Below the pieces are notes generated by a model, which saw only the letters and a program-made list of their open reading frames with translations, searched no databases and had not been told where the DNA came from. DNA of 64,000 nucleotides from Streptomyces griseofuscus (GTDB lineage: Bacteria; Actinomycetota; Actinomycetes; Streptomycetales; Streptomycetaceae). Below are positions 45,331 through 52,606 of the stretch, in pieces. The position numbers and the translations under genes were made by a program. Positions within the stretch are counted from its first letter, which is position 1. Every line of letters begins with the position of its first letter. The stretch covers positions 62,001 through 126,000 of the forward strand of contig NZ_CP051007.1 of the NCBI RefSeq assembly GCF_014673495.1. The letters are read 5' to 3'.

Positions 45331-45631
45331 GGCTCTCCAGTTCCTTGTAGGGGGTACAGGGCGGCGGTCGGCGGGGAACGGTGTCAGGGGGCCGCGCACG
45401 GCGCGCCCGCCGGTCTCCGGCGCCGCTCACCGGGGAGTTCCGCCGTCCGGGCCTGCCGGGGCACGGCGGTGTCCGGACGCGCGCGAAGGGTGCCGCCGCC
45501 GGGCCGTGGCGGGCCCGGTCGCGGCGCACGCGGCTCGACGGCCACTCTCTTTGGGGCGGCTCGCCTTTCGCTCGTGTCCGGTCCGGGCGCCCGTCGAGCC
45601 GGGCACGCGGGCCGGTGGAGCCGGCGCGCTG
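45331..45631 (-). promoter_or_regulatory. metK leader/promoter region with an 11-bp inverted repeat at 45531-45601
   Basis: A 301-bp non-coding gap. CGGCTCGACGG (45531-45541) and CCGTCGAGCCG (45591-45601) are perfect inverted repeats around 49 nt that contain smaller G/C stems and an A-rich patch. The element ends about 200 nt before the metK start. It could close a structured leader RNA or be a protein site. It does not match a SAM, SAM-IV or SAH riboswitch that I recognise. Confidence 0.45.
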
Positions 45632-46696
45632 TCACGCCGCCACCTCCGCGTTGGCGTGGTCCCCGACGAGCAGTTGGTGACCCGAGGCGGCGGAGCGGCC
45701 GATCCGGGCCCAGCGGCCGATGATCGAGTGGTCGAGGCCGGGGACGCCGTCGACGGCGGCCCCCTCCAGGAGGATGGAGTCGGCGACGACGGTGTCCCGC
45801 AGGACGCAGTCGCGCCCGACGGAGACGTACGGGCCGACGGTGCAGTTCGTCACCGTGCTCCCGGCGGCGATCACCAGCGGCCCCTTCAGGTGGCTGCCGT
45901 GCACGCGGGCTCCCGGTTCGATGACGACCGGACCGCTCAGGGTGCTGGTGCCGTCGACCTCTCCGTGCACGGCGGGACCGGTCAGCCGGGCGAGCAGTTC
46001 CCGGTTGCAGTCGAGCAGGTCCTCGGCCCGGCCGGTGTCCTTCCAGTAGCCGTCGTAGCGTTCGGCGCGCACCGGCGCGCCGTCCTCGACGAGACGCTGG
46101 ATGGCGTCGGTGATCTCCAGTTCGCCGCGGGCGCTCGGGCGCAGCCCGGCGACCGCCTCGTGGATGCGGGAGGTGAAGAAGTACACGCCGAGCGCGGCGA
46201 GGTCGCCCGCGGGTTCGGCCGGCTTCTCCACCAGCCGCCGCACGTGGCCGCCGGCACCGACCTCGACCACTCCGTACGCCCGCGGATCGGCCACCGGCTG
46301 CACGAGCAGCAGCGCGTCGGCGCGCTCGGCGGCGAAGGCGCGGGCGGCCTTCCCGATGCCGTCCGCGAGCACGTTGTCGGCGAGGTACATGACGAAGTCG
46401 TCGTCGCCGAGGAAGTCGCCCGCGAGCTGTACGCAGTGGGCGAGGCCGAGCGGGCGGTCCTGGTGCAGGTAGGTGAGGTCGAGTCCGAACGCCGAACCGT
46501 CACCGACCACCCCGGAGATCTCCGCGGCGTGCGCGCCGACGACGAGGGCCGCCTCGGTCACGCCCGCGTCGCGGATGTTCTCCAGGCAGTGCACGAGGAC
46601 GGGCTTGTTGGCCACGGGCAGCAGTTGTTTGGCGGTCGAGTGGGTGAAGGGGCGGAGCCGGGACCCCGTCCCCCCTGACAGTATGAGCGCCTTCAT
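45632..46696 (-). CDS. Glucose-1-phosphate thymidylyltransferase (StrD/DesIII/OleS type)
   Basis: 354 residues. The nucleotidyltransferase signature GGTGSRLRPFT at the N-terminus and EKPAEP are followed by a left-handed beta-helix tail, the long StrD form rather than the short 290-residue RmlA. It activates glucose-1-phosphate to dTDP-glucose, the first step for every deoxysugar in this cluster. The start is ATG 46696 (MKALILSGG). The next enzyme, dTDP-glucose 4,6-dehydratase, is not in the window. The gene is divergent from the 2,3-dehydratase (145 bp apart). Confidence 0.93.
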   Translation of the reverse strand: MKALILSGGTGSRLRPFTHSTAKQLLPVANKPVLVHCLENIRDAGVTEAALVVGAHAAEISGVVGDGSAFGLDLTYLHQDRPLGLAHCVQLAGDFLGDDDFVMYLADNVLADGIGKAARAFAAERADALLLVQPVADPRAYGVVEVGAGGHVRRLVEKPAEPAGDLAALGVYFFTSRIHEAVAGLRPSARGELEITDAIQRLVEDGAPVRAERYDGYWKDTGRAEDLLDCNRELLARLTGPAVHGEVDGTSTLSGPVVIEPGARVHGSHLKGPLVIAAGSTVTNCTVGPYVSVGRDCVLRDTVVADSILLEGAAVDGVPGLDHSIIGRWARIGRSAASGHQLLVGDHANAEVAA

Positions 46697-46781
46697 GTTC
46701 GGTAAGTGTGCGGACGGTTCCTCAAGGAGGGCTTGACGCGGCCCGGAGCACGGGGGCCGCGGGGCGCCGGGCCCGGTGGAG

Positions 46782-46835
46782 TCGAGCGGCCGACCGTCCG
46801 TCGTCGACCGGGCCTCGAGCCGGGCCCCGGACGAT
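46782..46835 (+). promoter_or_regulatory. Candidate SARP operator and -10 box for the 2,3-dehydratase
   Basis: Heptamers at an exact 11-bp period: TCGAGCG (46782), a degenerate ACCGTCC (46793), TCGACCG (46804) and TCGAGCC (46815). SARP activators such as ActII-ORF4 and DnrI bind TCGAGxx direct repeats spaced this way, with the -10 box 8 bp after the last copy. Here exactly 8 bp after it lies GACGAT (46830-46835). Transcription would then start at about 46842, the ATG itself. Confidence 0.65.
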
Positions 46836-46841
46836 GCCCGC

Positions 46842-48227
46842 ATGGCCTCATCGTCGACCGCACCGACTCCGCCCGCGGCCGGAGACGTCCCCTTCGACCA
46901 GTGGCTGGACGAGCAGCGCCGCGGGCAGCACCACACCGTGCGGCGGGTACCGCTCCAGGCGCTGCCGGGCTGGCACTTCAGCCGGGACACCGGAGACCTG
47001 GTGCATTCCTCGGGCCGGTTCTTCTCCGTGTCGGGGCTGCGCGTCACCACCGACTACGGCACCGGGGAGGGCCGGCCGCACAGCTGGACCCAGCCCGTCA
47101 TCGTGCAGCGCGAGGTCGGGGTGCTCGGCGTTCTGCTCAAGGAGCACCGCGGCGAGGTGTACTGCCTGCTCCAGGCCAAGATGGAGCCGGGAAACCTCAA
47201 CGGGGTGCAGATGTCACCGACCGTCCAGGCCACCCGCAGCAACTACACGGGCGTGCACCGGGGCCGCCGGGTGCCGTACACGGAGTACTTCACCGGGGAC
47301 CGGCGGGGCGCACGGGTGCTCGCCGACTCGCTCCAGTCCGAGCAGGGCTGGTGGTTCCTGCACAAGCGGAACCGCAACGTCGTCGTGATGACGGACGAGG
47401 ACGTGCCCGCGCTCGACGGGTTCCGCTGGCTGTCGCTGCGTCAGATCGGGGCGCTGCTGCGCCGCGACCACCTGATGAACATGGACAGCCGTACGGTCCT
47501 GTCGGCGCTGCCGCCCCAGGTGCTCCCCTGCCGCGGCACCGGGCCGGGCCCGGCGGGCGAGGACGACGCCCTGTGCTCTCTCACCGAGGTGCTCTCGGTC
47601 CTGGCCGACGCCCGGTTCCGGTACGAACTGTCCCAGGAGCAGCTGCCGTTGCGGGAGGTCCTGGAGTCCTCGGCCGGTCCGTGGCGGCGGACCGGCGACG
47701 GCATCGGGCGGGACGACGGCCGCCACTTCACCGTGCTCGGCGTGACCGTGGAGGCGCAGGCGCGCGAGGTGGCCCGCTGGTCCCAGCCGCTGCTCGCCCC
47801 GGTGGCGGGGCTCGCCGGCCTGCTGGTGCGGCGCGTCGGCGGGGTGCCGCACGTGCTGCTCCGGGCCAGGGTCGAGGCGGGCACGCTGAACGTGGCCGAG
47901 TTCGGTCCCACGGTGCAGTGCTCGACGCGTCATCTCAGCGAACGGGGAGCGCACCGCCCCGAGTTCCTGGACACCCTGCTCGCGCCGCGCGCCGGGCGGG
48001 TGGTGTTCGACACCGAGCAGTCCGAGGAGGGCGGGCGCTTCCACCATGCGCTGACCCGCAATCGGATCGTCGAGCTGGAGGAGACGGACGAGGCGGCGGT
48101 GCGTGCACTGCCGCCGGACTTCTGCTGGGTCTCCGTCGCCCAGGTCCAGGCACTGCTGCGGCACGGCAACTACCTCAACGTGCAGGCCCGGTGCCTGATG
48201 ACGGCCCTGACCCTGGCGACGGGCTAG
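46842..48227 (+). CDS. NDP-hexose 2,3-dehydratase (OleV/EryBVI/SpnO type)
   Basis: 461 residues made of two homologous halves, as in the family: a QxEVG..LLKE..VYCLLQAKMEPGNLNGVQMSPTVQATRSNY block in the first half and a matching LRARVEAGTLNVAEFGPTVQCS block in the second. It removes water across C2-C3 of dTDP-4-keto-6-deoxyglucose, the entry to 2,6-dideoxysugars; the Gfo/Idh 3-ketoreductase at 31173-32147 completes C2 deoxygenation. The start at ATG 46842 has no ribosome site, and the promoter signals upstream predict a leaderless mRNA beginning at that base. The frame is open further upstream but runs through the operator. Confidence 0.93.
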   Translation: MASSSTAPTPPAAGDVPFDQWLDEQRRGQHHTVRRVPLQALPGWHFSRDTGDLVHSSGRFFSVSGLRVTTDYGTGEGRPHSWTQPVIVQREVGVLGVLLKEHRGEVYCLLQAKMEPGNLNGVQMSPTVQATRSNYTGVHRGRRVPYTEYFTGDRRGARVLADSLQSEQGWWFLHKRNRNVVVMTDEDVPALDGFRWLSLRQIGALLRRDHLMNMDSRTVLSALPPQVLPCRGTGPGPAGEDDALCSLTEVLSVLADARFRYELSQEQLPLREVLESSAGPWRRTGDGIGRDDGRHFTVLGVTVEAQAREVARWSQPLLAPVAGLAGLLVRRVGGVPHVLLRARVEAGTLNVAEFGPTVQCSTRHLSERGAHRPEFLDTLLAPRAGRVVFDTEQSEEGGRFHHALTRNRIVELEETDEAAVRALPPDFCWVSVAQVQALLRHGNYLNVQARCLMTALTLATG

Positions 48228-48433
48228 ATGTGCTGTCCGGAGAGGTTGGTGACGCGGCTGGCTGGTGGTTGGCGGTCCATGCCGGTGCGGGCGTCGGTGG
48301 TGGCCTGTCCAGGACGGCCAGGATGCGGCCCCGGTGCGGTGCAGCAACCGGGGCCCCGCCGAGATCCTGATCATCCTCGACCACAACGGCGAGCGCTGCC
48401 ACCTCGGTACCTGAGCCGGAGCCGGGGTCGCGG
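48228..48433. other. Non-coding junction between the macrolide and aromatic clusters, possible gene remnant
   Basis: The 206 bp lie between the convergent dehydratase and SARP genes. A short frame on the plus strand ends EILIILDHNGERCHL before a TGA near 48412 but has no start or recognisable family. It may be the tail of a lost gene. CGGGGCCCCG at about 48350 is the only clear palindrome. Confidence 0.35.
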
Positions 48434-49303
48434 TCACAGCGCGTGGCCCGCCAGGTGGCGGGTCTGGGCCCTGTGGAGGTCCCGCGCGGGGTGACCGGCC
48501 GGCACGTCGACGGGCCCGGTGGCCGCCGGCTCGGGGTGGGCGCTGAGGATCGACCGCTGCAAGCGGCCCAGCGCCGGGGAGGGTTCGAGGCCCAGTTCCC
48601 GCACCATCGCGGTGTGCAGGCGCCGGTAGACGCTCAGCGCCTCGCCCCGGCGGCCGGAGCGGTACAGCGCCACCATGAACTGGCCGTGCAGGCTCTCGTG
48701 CATCCGGTACCGGTTGACCAGGACCGTCAGTTCGGACAGCAGCTCGCGGTGCCGGCCGAGCCGCAGGTCGGCCTCGATGCGCTGGTCCAGGGCGCACAGG
48801 CGGGCCTCTTCCAGACGCCTGACCTCCATGGCGATCTGGCCGCCGGCCTGGACGTCGGCGAGCGCCGCGCCGTGCCACAGGGACAGGGCCTCGCGCAACC
48901 GCCTGGCGGCGTCCTCGTGGTCGCCGGCGTCCATGGCCCGGTAGCCCGCGCCCGCGCGCCGCTCGAACTCGCGGAAGTCGAGCAGGCCGTCACGGGTGTC
49001 GAGCCGGTAGCCGCCCGGCAGGGTCACGAGGACGTCCTTGGCGCTGACCGCTCCCCCGTCGGCCCGCCGGGCGAGGGCCGCGCCGATCAGGTCGCGCAGC
49101 TGGAGCACGTACGTCTGGAGCGTGGTGCGCGCGCTGCGCGGCGGGTTCTCGCCCCACAGCTCCTCGGTGAGCGCGGCCACGGGGACCATGTGGCCGGCGT
49201 GGAGCGCGAGCAGCGCGAGCACCTGGCGCGGTTTGGGGGCGGTGGGTGTGATCGACATGCCGTTCACCTGTGCGGCGAGGGCGCCCAGTACCTGGATGTT
49301 CAT
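48434..49303 (-). CDS. SARP-family pathway activator
   Basis: 289 residues. An N-terminal OmpR-like winged helix (about 1-95: MNIQVLGAL...PKPRQVLALLALHAG...ALTEELWGENPPRSARTTLQTYV) is followed by a bacterial transcriptional activation domain (about 97-245; DFREFERRAGAGYRAM...MHESLHGQFMVALYRSGRRGEAL). This is the ActII-ORF4/DnrI layout; no ATPase domain is attached. SARPs bind 11-bp-spaced heptamers next to -10 boxes. Three such sites are seen in the window (46782, 52162 and 61776). It lies at the edge of the type II PKS cluster and is probably its activator. ATG 49303 has GAGGGG at the right distance; ATG 49309 is less likely. Confidence 0.93.
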   Translation of the reverse strand: MNIQVLGALAAQVNGMSITPTAPKPRQVLALLALHAGHMVPVAALTEELWGENPPRSARTTLQTYVLQLRDLIGAALARRADGGAVSAKDVLVTLPGGYRLDTRDGLLDFREFERRAGAGYRAMDAGDHEDAARRLREALSLWHGAALADVQAGGQIAMEVRRLEEARLCALDQRIEADLRLGRHRELLSELTVLVNRYRMHESLHGQFMVALYRSGRRGEALSVYRRLHTAMVRELGLEPSPALGRLQRSILSAHPEPAATGPVDVPAGHPARDLHRAQTRHLAGHAL

Positions 49304-49372
49304 CGTCATCCCCTCGTTGGCGCGGCCATCTCTTCCGCACCGGTCAAGACGAGCAGCGGGCTGAACTCCCCG

Positions 49373-49402
49373 AAGTAAAAAACAGCACGGTCGGTTTGTC
49401 AA
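49373..49402 (-). promoter_or_regulatory. Sigma-70-type promoter of the SARP gene
   Basis: On the minus strand TTGACA (49402-49397) and TTTACT (49378-49373) are separated by 18 bp, a near-consensus vegetative promoter and rare in quality for this DNA. It would start transcription near 49366, about 60 nt before the SARP start codon. The local AT-rich patch stands out from its surroundings. Confidence 0.75.
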
Positions 49403-49463
49403 TTGCCGCCAGGCGGACGGGCTCCCGGCCGGACGGGGCAACCGAGGCACCCCGTAAGGGAGT

Positions 49464-50294
49464 TCAGGGCAGGAGTTCGCCGACAGCGTCCATGAAGCCC
49501 TCGTCGAGCATGGTGTGCGCCGCCGTGTCGGGTGAGCTGTCCAGCCCCGCGTCATGGCGGGCCACGCTGAGCACGTAGCGGCCGAGGACGCGGTACGTGG
49601 CGAAGGTCCACGCGTCACGCCGCACCGGCCGGCCGTCCGGGGCGGCCAGGCCGCTGCCGTCCGCGTCGAAGCCGAACTCGTCGAAGCCGAGCCGCAGTCC
49701 CTGCCCCAGCGCCTTGGTGTAGGCCTCCTTCAGGGTCCACAGTCGCAGCATGGCCGCGGCGCGTTCGGCGTCGGCGAGGGGTTCGAGGGCGGCGCGTTCG
49801 GCGGGGGTGAGCACGGTGCGGCCCAGCAACTCGTACGACATGCGGCGGCCGGCCGGTTCGGCGTCGACGCCGATGCGGCCGACGCGGCTGATGCCGACGG
49901 CGATCAGGTCGTCGGTGTGGGTCAGGCTCACGTCGATCTGGTCGAGGCCGCGCAGATACGGCCGGCCGCCGGTCCGGTACGCCAGGTCGAGTTCCACCGG
50001 CTCGGTGTGCAGGGCGGCGGCGGCCGTGTACTTGGTGACGAGGCGGGAGGCGACGAAACGGTAGCGGACGGTGGGGTCGGCGGTGCGCCGGTAGCGCTGC
50101 CAGTCGCGGCCGAGCAGCGGACGCAGCGCGGGTTCGGCGACGACGGCGGCGAGCCATTCGCCCCAGGTGGTGTGGACGACGGCGGTGCCGTGCCGGTCCA
50201 TCGCCGCGCGCACCCGGTGCCAGGGCGCGTCCGGACCGCTGACGTGGAAGGGGGCGCCGATACGCCCGGCGCCGGTGGGGACAGGGGTCGTCAT
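49464..50294 (-). CDS. 4'-Phosphopantetheinyl transferase (Sfp type)
   Basis: 276 residues. The Sfp-type motifs are IGVDAEP (magnesium-binding Asp and Glu, near residue 145) and LWTLKEAYTKALGQG (near 200). It puts the phosphopantetheine arm on carrier proteins, here the type II ACP at 63017 and possibly the macrolide PKS ACPs. The start is ATG 50294 behind GGGAGG, 31 nt after the acyl-CoA dehydrogenase gene, with which it is probably co-transcribed. Confidence 0.93.
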   Translation of the reverse strand: MTTPVPTGAGRIGAPFHVSGPDAPWHRVRAAMDRHGTAVVHTTWGEWLAAVVAEPALRPLLGRDWQRYRRTADPTVRYRFVASRLVTKYTAAAALHTEPVELDLAYRTGGRPYLRGLDQIDVSLTHTDDLIAVGISRVGRIGVDAEPAGRRMSYELLGRTVLTPAERAALEPLADAERAAAMLRLWTLKEAYTKALGQGLRLGFDEFGFDADGSGLAAPDGRPVRRDAWTFATYRVLGRYVLSVARHDAGLDSSPDTAAHTMLDEGFMDAVGELLP

Positions 50295-50325
50295 GGGACC
50301 CTCCCTGAGGTGGCGGGGCGCGGGG

Positions 50326-52080
50326 TCACGGCGTGTGCGCGACCGCGTCGAGGTCGTAGCCCAGCCCTGCCCGTTGGCGGCGCAGCAGTTCGCCGAGCAC
50401 CTCCTCCTGGACGCCCGCGGGCAGCGTGGGCACCGGCACCCCGATCCGGCCGGCGAGCCGGGACAGGGCGAGGACGGCCCAGGCCGGGCCGGCGAGGAAG
50501 GGGTCGGTGCCGTCCTGGCTCTCCCAGACCCCGAGTACCGCGGCGGCGGCGACGACACCGGTGTAGCGGTCGGCGAGCACGAGCGCCGCGGGGCCGGCGA
50601 GGGCGGTGCCGGACGCCGGCAGCCGGCGGCACTGCTCCCGCAGGGCGCGCAGTTCGGTGACGAACGCCTCGGCGAGGCCGGCGAGTGCTCCGCGGGCCCC
50701 CGGCGCGCCGCGCGCGCCGGCGAGCCGGGCGGCGCTGCCCACCAGCGAGGCGGCCATGAAGTCGCCGCCGCCCGCGATGCCGAGCAACCGGTAGTCGAGG
50801 TCGGGCAGTTCGCCGTCGGCGCGGAACAGCCCGGACGGCGGCTCGTCCTCGGCGAACCAGGACCGTTCGGCCAGACCCCGCAGCTGCGGGACGAGCACCG
50901 CCTGGCAGGACGCGCTGCCCGCGTGACCGAGGCCGGCCACCGGCAGGTCGCGCACGAGTTTGTCGAGCGCGCCGTGCTCGGGCCCGGCGTGGTCGAAGCC
51001 GCGCGCGCCCAGCACGGTGGCGAGTTCCTGCAAGCCCTCCCGCAGCAGGTCGGGCACCACGTACTTGACGGCGGCGGCGAAGAGATGGGCCCGGTCCGGC
51101 AGCAGGCTCAGCGCCCGCAGCACGACCATGGACATGGCGTCGGCGGCCAGCAGATCGGCGAAGACGCCCGCGAGCGGCGCCCGCCGGCGCCCCGTGACGG
51201 TCGCGCCGCGACCACCGGCCGCGGACCGTACGGCCGCGTCCAGCACCGTGCCGGCCGCCGCGGTGACGAGCCCGCAGATCACGCTGCGGTTGACCTGGAA
51301 CACCCGCAGCGCCAGGCCCACCCCGTCCCCCGTGCCGCCGACGAGCGCCCCGGCCGGCACCGGCGCGCCGGTGAACTCCAGACCGGAGAAGAGGGCCCCG
51401 CGCATGCCGGGCAGTTCGACGCGCGGCAGGTGCCGGACGCTGCCCGGCGGAGCGCACCGGGGATCGAGGAGGAACACGGAGTGGCTGCGCGGGCCGCGGG
51501 CGGTGCCGGTGCGGGCGTAGACGACCTGGAGATCGGCGCGGGCCGCGTTGATGATCACGTCCTTGCGGCCGTCGAGCCGGTAGCCGCGCGCGGTGGCACG
51601 GGCGCTGAACTCGTGGCGCAGGATCGCGTTGGCGTGCGCGAGCTCATGGTGCAGGATCGTCGCCCGCCCGCCGCGCAGCAGCAGGTCGGCGACGTCCTGG
51701 CGCTGCCGTGCGTCGCCCGCCGCCCAGACGGCGCCGGCGGCGAACAGGGAGGTGATCCCGTAACCGAAGCCGAGCGCCACGTCGCGCCGGAAGACCGGGC
51801 GCAGGGCGCGCACCAGCAGATCGGCCCGCGTCAGCCGGCCGCCGTGGACGGCGGGGACGAACTCGGCGCCGAGTCCCGTCCCGGCGAGCAGTGACTCGGT
51901 CTCGGCGGGCGGGACGCGCCGGGCGTCGGCCGCGAACAGGGCCCGCAGACCGTGCGGATTGGCGGGGTCGTACGGGTCGCCGAGCAGCGCCTCCAGCCGG
52001 GCGGCCCGCGCGAAGGCGTCCGCCGCGGTCCGTCCGGACGGCGTGCCCGGCGGGTGGATGGTCTCGGCGGTCGTGGTCAT
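50326..52080 (-). CDS. Acyl-CoA dehydrogenase family flavoprotein
   Basis: 584 residues, longer than the usual ~390 for this family. The middle part (ILHHELAHANAILRHEFSARATARGYRLDGRKDVIINAARADLQVVYART) matches the beta domain of acyl-CoA dehydrogenases, followed by a helical C-terminal half (GLALRVFQVNRSVICGLVTAAAGTVLDAA). It would introduce an alpha-beta double bond into an acyl thioester, perhaps a starter unit for the aromatic polyketide, since a ligase and acyltransferase-like protein are nearby. ATG 52080 is a best guess; the ribosome site (GAGGGAG) is rather far away and an in-frame GTG lies upstream. Substrate unknown. Confidence 0.75.
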   Translation of the reverse strand: MTTTAETIHPPGTPSGRTAADAFARAARLEALLGDPYDPANPHGLRALFAADARRVPPAETESLLAGTGLGAEFVPAVHGGRLTRADLLVRALRPVFRRDVALGFGYGITSLFAAGAVWAAGDARQRQDVADLLLRGGRATILHHELAHANAILRHEFSARATARGYRLDGRKDVIINAARADLQVVYARTGTARGPRSHSVFLLDPRCAPPGSVRHLPRVELPGMRGALFSGLEFTGAPVPAGALVGGTGDGVGLALRVFQVNRSVICGLVTAAAGTVLDAAVRSAAGGRGATVTGRRRAPLAGVFADLLAADAMSMVVLRALSLLPDRAHLFAAAVKYVVPDLLREGLQELATVLGARGFDHAGPEHGALDKLVRDLPVAGLGHAGSASCQAVLVPQLRGLAERSWFAEDEPPSGLFRADGELPDLDYRLLGIAGGGDFMAASLVGSAARLAGARGAPGARGALAGLAEAFVTELRALREQCRRLPASGTALAGPAALVLADRYTGVVAAAAVLGVWESQDGTDPFLAGPAWAVLALSRLAGRIGVPVPTLPAGVQEEVLGELLRRQRAGLGYDLDAVAHTP

Positions 52081-52141
52081 GGCGGCGTTGGTCAGCTCCC
52101 TCGTCGCGTCCACGGGACGCCGCGTGCGCACCCGTACGCCG

Positions 52142-52184
52142 AGCCTGCCCGGTCCGCCTCGAGTCCGGGCGGAAGCACTCTCGA
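52142..52184 (-). promoter_or_regulatory. Candidate SARP operator and -10 box for the acyl-CoA dehydrogenase operon
   Basis: On the minus strand TCGAGAG (from 52184), degenerate TCCGCCC (from 52173) and TCGAGGC (from 52162) are spaced by 11 bp. Exactly 8 bp after the last copy is CAGGCT (52147-52142), a possible -10. The layout matches the site before the 2,3-dehydratase. The expected start is near 52135, about 55 nt before the gene. Confidence 0.6.
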
Positions 52185-52282
52185 CGCAGGGTGCGGTGCC
52201 CCTGCGCCGCGGCCGCAGCGCGCCGGAAGCGCTCCTGTGGCATTCCCGGACCATTTCTCCAGCGCTTCTCAAGCGGTCCTGC

Positions 52283-52334
52283 GGCCGGAAAAAATTGCCG
52301 CACCCCGGAAACAGGGTGCGGCAACTTTTTTTCC
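52283..52334. terminator. Rho-independent terminator, usable in both directions
   Basis: TTGCCGCACCC (52295-52305) and GGGTGCGGCAA (52314-52324) form a perfect 11-bp stem with an 8-nt loop. It is flanked by an A-run (52289-52294) and a T-run (52326-52332), and outside those by CCGG on both sides. It lies just downstream of the DUF5302 gene and upstream of the dehydrogenase promoter, so it separates the two units. Confidence 0.92.
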
Positions 52335-52348
52335 GGACGGATCCGCGA

Positions 52349-52531
52349 TCAGCCGGCCTTGCGGCGGAAGTTCCGCTTCTGGCCCACGCGACCGCTCATG
52401 TTCTTGGTCTTGCTGCGCGCCTCTTCCTGCGCGTGCTTGGCCTGCGAGGCCTGGGACTTGCGCGCCAGCGCCTCCTTGAATTTGGCACGCACCTCGTCCT
52501 CGTGGTGGTCCTTGTTCGGGGTTTCAGTCAT
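52349..52531 (-). CDS. DUF5302 small protein
   Basis: 60 residues, very charged, mostly Lys, Arg, Glu and Gln, with a short helical middle (DEVRAKFKEALARKSQ) and a basic tail (KTKNMSGRVGQKRNFRRKAG). This matches the actinobacterial DUF5302 family, whose function is unknown. A very strong ribosome site (AAGGAGGA) precedes ATG 52531 and a textbook terminator follows the stop, so it looks like an independent, well expressed gene sitting between two cluster genes. It has no obvious link to polyketide chemistry and may be a bystander. Confidence 0.85.
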   Translation of the reverse strand: MTETPNKDHHEDEVRAKFKEALARKSQASQAKHAQEEARSKTKNMSGRVGQKRNFRRKAG

Positions 52532-52606
52532 CCGGTCCTCCTTGTCATGGGGAACAGTTCTGGCAGAATTCCAGCACTACTTTCAAGACCGGATCTGCAT
52601 CCTCAC

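Noticed and set aside
45331..45631. A SAM or SAH riboswitch before metK
   Set aside because: I could not find the conserved core sequences of known SAM, SAM-IV or SAH classes, so only the inverted repeat is reported.
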